Assembly (NCBI RefSeq): GCF_002368075.1
Contig: NZ_AP018314.1
Span: forward strand, 454,852-505,860
Reading direction: 5' to 3'
DNA length: 51,009 bases
Source: Sphaerospermopsis kisseleviana NIES-73
GTDB taxonomy: Bacteria; Cyanobacteriota; Cyanobacteriia; Cyanobacteriales; Nostocaceae
Shown here one piece after another: positions 49,211-51,009 of the stretch. Both the position numbers and the translations under genes were made by a program. Below the pieces are notes generated by a model that saw only the letters and a program-made list of their open reading frames with translations, had not been told where the DNA came from and searched no databases. Numbering within the stretch: position 1 is the stretch's first letter; every line of letters starts with the position of its first letter.

Positions 49211-50929
49211 TCACCTATTCCCTACTTGATCAGAGGCGATCGCATACCAAAACTGCATAAAAGTCTGCTGATTTAGTTTCCCACGCACTTGACCAGGAAA
49301 CAATGGATCAAATTTTTGATATGTTTCCTCTCTTAACTCCTGAAATGAACGATATTTACCTAATCTACCACCTTGAGCTAGTCTATCCCATCTTTGGGAA
49401 TCTTCTATACTATAACTACCTATTTTCCTCCGTGCTATCTGACTCAAATTAGCTTGTTCTATTTTCTTTAACAACTCATCTGCTGTACTATTCCACTGTT
49501 CCCGTAAAACCCGATCTTCCGGTTTATCTGTTAATACCCTTCCCCGCAACCCTGGCCTGATAGCATAAAATCTTTCATCTACTGTCTTAGTAAACACCGC
49601 TTGGGAAATTTCCAACTCTTGCACACGGTTAAAAACCTCCTCAACACTGCGGTTTTTATTTCCCACACTGATAGGATTATTGATAGATGGTATACCGGGA
49701 ACTTCCACTTTAGGTAAACTAATTGATGTAACACTTCTTACCATAAAATTTCCTAACGCCCACATACCACCACCAATTAAACCGACTCCCATAGTTATAG
49801 TAAAAGTGACAGCAAAAGGACGTAACCATATAGGCATCGGTATATTTTGCAATGCCATGTGAGTAGTTCTATATACTTTTTTCCCTGGTGCAGCTACCAT
49901 TGTTTGTAACCTGCTCAGGTGAGTGTTTTTGTTATTAACAGAAGGTTGCATAGTATTTGGATTAGTATTTATGTTATGGATAGCTGTAGAAACAGAACCA
50001 GAAACAGATGTTGGTGGTGGTAAATCTTTGATAACTTGATCTGCTGTTTGATAGCGATCGCTTGGTTTATATGCCAACATCTTTTTTAAGACTGCTGTTA
50101 ATTTCGGACTTACTTTAATTTCCTTTCCCCAATACCAAGTCCCGTTATAACTATCATAAAGTAAATGAGGTTCTTTACCAGTCACTAACACCAAAGCCGT
50201 TACCGCTAATGAGTATAAATCACTGCTTTTAAATACTTTTCCCTGAAGTAACTGTTCTTCTGGTGCATAACCTTTTTTACCTAATAAAGTACCATTTCCC
50301 ACCAACTTAGTCTGCCAAAAACCCTGATAAGCTGGTAATTGTTTTACACCACCAAAATCAATCAACACAGGTAAACCATCTTTTTGGCGTAAAATCAAAT
50401 TATCAGGCGAAATATCACGGTGGACAATATCTAAAGAGTGAATATAACTCAAAATCGGGAGAATCTTGTGTAAAAGGTTAATTACCTCCTCCTCACTCAA
50501 AGATTTTCCCTGTGTTTGCAGTTGTTCAAATAACTGATAATAATTAGCACCTTCCACATAATCTTGCACTAAAAAGAAAAAATCTTTAGTACCAATTTTA
50601 GCTTGTATAGATTCATGAAATCTGGGAATTTGCGGATGTTTGATTTTTTTAAGTACGTTCGCTTCCCGTTCAAATAACTCTTGAGCTTTTTGTAAATCTT
50701 CTTTTTTAGTGACTTGGGGCGCAAATTCTTTTAAAACACACTTTTCACGGGCTTTTTGTCTATCAATCGCCAAATAACTCCGACCAAAGCCACCTTGGCC
50801 CAGTATACGCCCAATTTCATAACGATTATTGATTACCTGTCCTACAGTCAGCGGTAAAGATTCTCCGCACTGAGTACAAAAACTGTTACCATTATTATTT
50901 GCGTGTTGTTTGCTGCAATAGACGGACAT
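49211..50929 (-). CDS. zinc-ribbon Ser/Thr protein kinase with TM helix
   Basis: A 572-aa Hanks-type kinase, paralogue of the gene downstream. Zinc ribbon Cys5, Cys18, Cys21; kinase domain ~36-305 with LGQGGFGRSYLA (43-54), Lys67 (VLKEF), HRDISPDN (170-177), DFGG (191-194). It has the same Ser in place of the catalytic-loop Lys. A TM helix lies near residue 385-405 (FAVTFTITMGVGLIGGGMWA), followed by an outer domain resembling that of the paralogue (VFTKTVDERFYAIRPGLRGR, EQWNSTADELLKKIE). No PEPT tail. The ATG at 50929 (MSVYCSKQH) matches the paralogue start; an in-frame ATG at 50941 is possible. The stop lies in a caccaatc heptamer tract. Confidence 0.9.
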   Translation of the reverse strand: MSVYCSKQHANNNGNSFCTQCGESLPLTVGQVINNRYEIGRILGQGGFGRSYLAIDRQKAREKCVLKEFAPQVTKKEDLQKAQELFEREANVLKKIKHPQIPRFHESIQAKIGTKDFFFLVQDYVEGANYYQLFEQLQTQGKSLSEEEVINLLHKILPILSYIHSLDIVHRDISPDNLILRQKDGLPVLIDFGGVKQLPAYQGFWQTKLVGNGTLLGKKGYAPEEQLLQGKVFKSSDLYSLAVTALVLVTGKEPHLLYDSYNGTWYWGKEIKVSPKLTAVLKKMLAYKPSDRYQTADQVIKDLPPPTSVSGSVSTAIHNINTNPNTMQPSVNNKNTHLSRLQTMVAAPGKKVYRTTHMALQNIPMPIWLRPFAVTFTITMGVGLIGGGMWALGNFMVRSVTSISLPKVEVPGIPSINNPISVGNKNRSVEEVFNRVQELEISQAVFTKTVDERFYAIRPGLRGRVLTDKPEDRVLREQWNSTADELLKKIEQANLSQIARRKIGSYSIEDSQRWDRLAQGGRLGKYRSFQELREETYQKFDPLFPGQVRGKLNQQTFMQFWYAIASDQVGNR

Positions 50930-51009
50930 GGTAGGGAACATAGATCAATATACTGATACAGTTCTACAATATCAAAAAGGTAATTTACGAACTATTGTGG
51001 TGACTGGTG
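50930..51009. other. kinase upstream region at window end
   Basis: Non-coding, AT-rich; expected to hold the promoter of the kinase pair. It ends in ggtgactggtg, a single inverted unit of the caccagt heptamer family that also opens the window. Confidence 0.4.

Noticed and set aside
1-51009. 12-bp inverted match between the two window ends (caccagtcacca / tggtgactggtg), suggesting a bounded element
   Set aside because: Both are copies of the caccagt heptamer family, which also occurs at 49192-49215; there is no target duplication or transposase, so it is coincidence.

Overview
The window looks like chromosomal DNA of a filamentous, heterocyst-forming cyanobacterium (Nostocales; Anabaena/Nostoc/Dolichospermum-like). 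Evidence: AT-rich DNA studded with HIP1 palindromes (gcgatcgc) and cyanobacterial heptanucleotide tandem repeats; a dnaE C-terminal half that begins with a 36-residue C-intein; the pipX-pipY-sepF-proC cluster; DevBCA exporter genes; and HglE/HgdA-type genes related to heterocyst glycolipid synthesis. No rRNA, tRNA, CRISPR array or complete insertion sequence was seen.

Layout. (1) 0-10.3 kb: housekeeping genes (family-4 uracil-DNA glycosylase, gatA, split dnaE C-half, HAD phosphatase, NagB-like deaminase) with an accessory patch at 2.6-5.2 kb (PIN-domain remnant, AIPR abortive-infection protein, Uma2 nuclease) and small proteins (DUF6464-like, NADAR, DUF6881-like). (2) 10.5-14.0 kb: devB-devC-devA on the minus strand, encoding a MacAB-like exporter of the type that exports heterocyst glycolipids. 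(3) 14.4-35.6 kb: a small possible DNA-binding protein, a 1-kb regulatory intergenic region with 11-bp phased repeats, then a plus-strand lipid/polyketide locus. It holds a 2330-aa PfaA/HglE-type synthase (KS-AT-ACP-ACP-KR-DH), a PfaB-like protein with a dead KS and an AT, a PfaD-like enoyl reductase, a PapA5-like acyltransferase, a free ACP, a 631-aa protein with an N-terminal TubC-type docking domain on an unrecognised body, two HgdA-like epimerase paralogues, a methyltransferase resembling mycobacterial Rv2952, a truncated flavodoxin-like gene and a second methyltransferase. (4) 36.2-39.0 kb: pipX, pipY, sepF, proC. (5) 39.1-42.9 kb: an accessory/defence patch with a 57-aa ORF, a TA-flanked MITE, an AbiA-type reverse transcriptase with a C-terminal HEPN motif, a hicB remnant, a PD-(D/E)xK protein and a DUF29 protein. 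(6) 43.0-51.0 kb: a Ski2/Mtr4-like helicase, two 38-aa single-TM proteins, a conserved 86-aa protein, a 54-aa Cys-rich mini-protein, and two zinc-ribbon Ser/Thr kinases.

How it fits together (inference). The 15.7-35.6 kb locus looks like an assembly line for a long reduced acyl chain. The PfaA/B/D-like proteins build the chain, the ACP and PapA5-like protein transfer it, the docking-domain protein is recruited to a carrier, and the epimerases and methyltransferases tailor it. The DevBCA exporter next door may secrete it. The parts resemble heterocyst glycolipid synthesis (HglE, HgdA, DevBCA) mixed with the late steps of mycobacterial phthiocerol ester synthesis (PapA5, Rv2952). The docking-domain protein is the least explained component and the best lead in the window. 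Defence genes (AIPR, AbiA-type RT-HEPN) lie in separate patches scarred by toxin-antitoxin remnants and MITEs.
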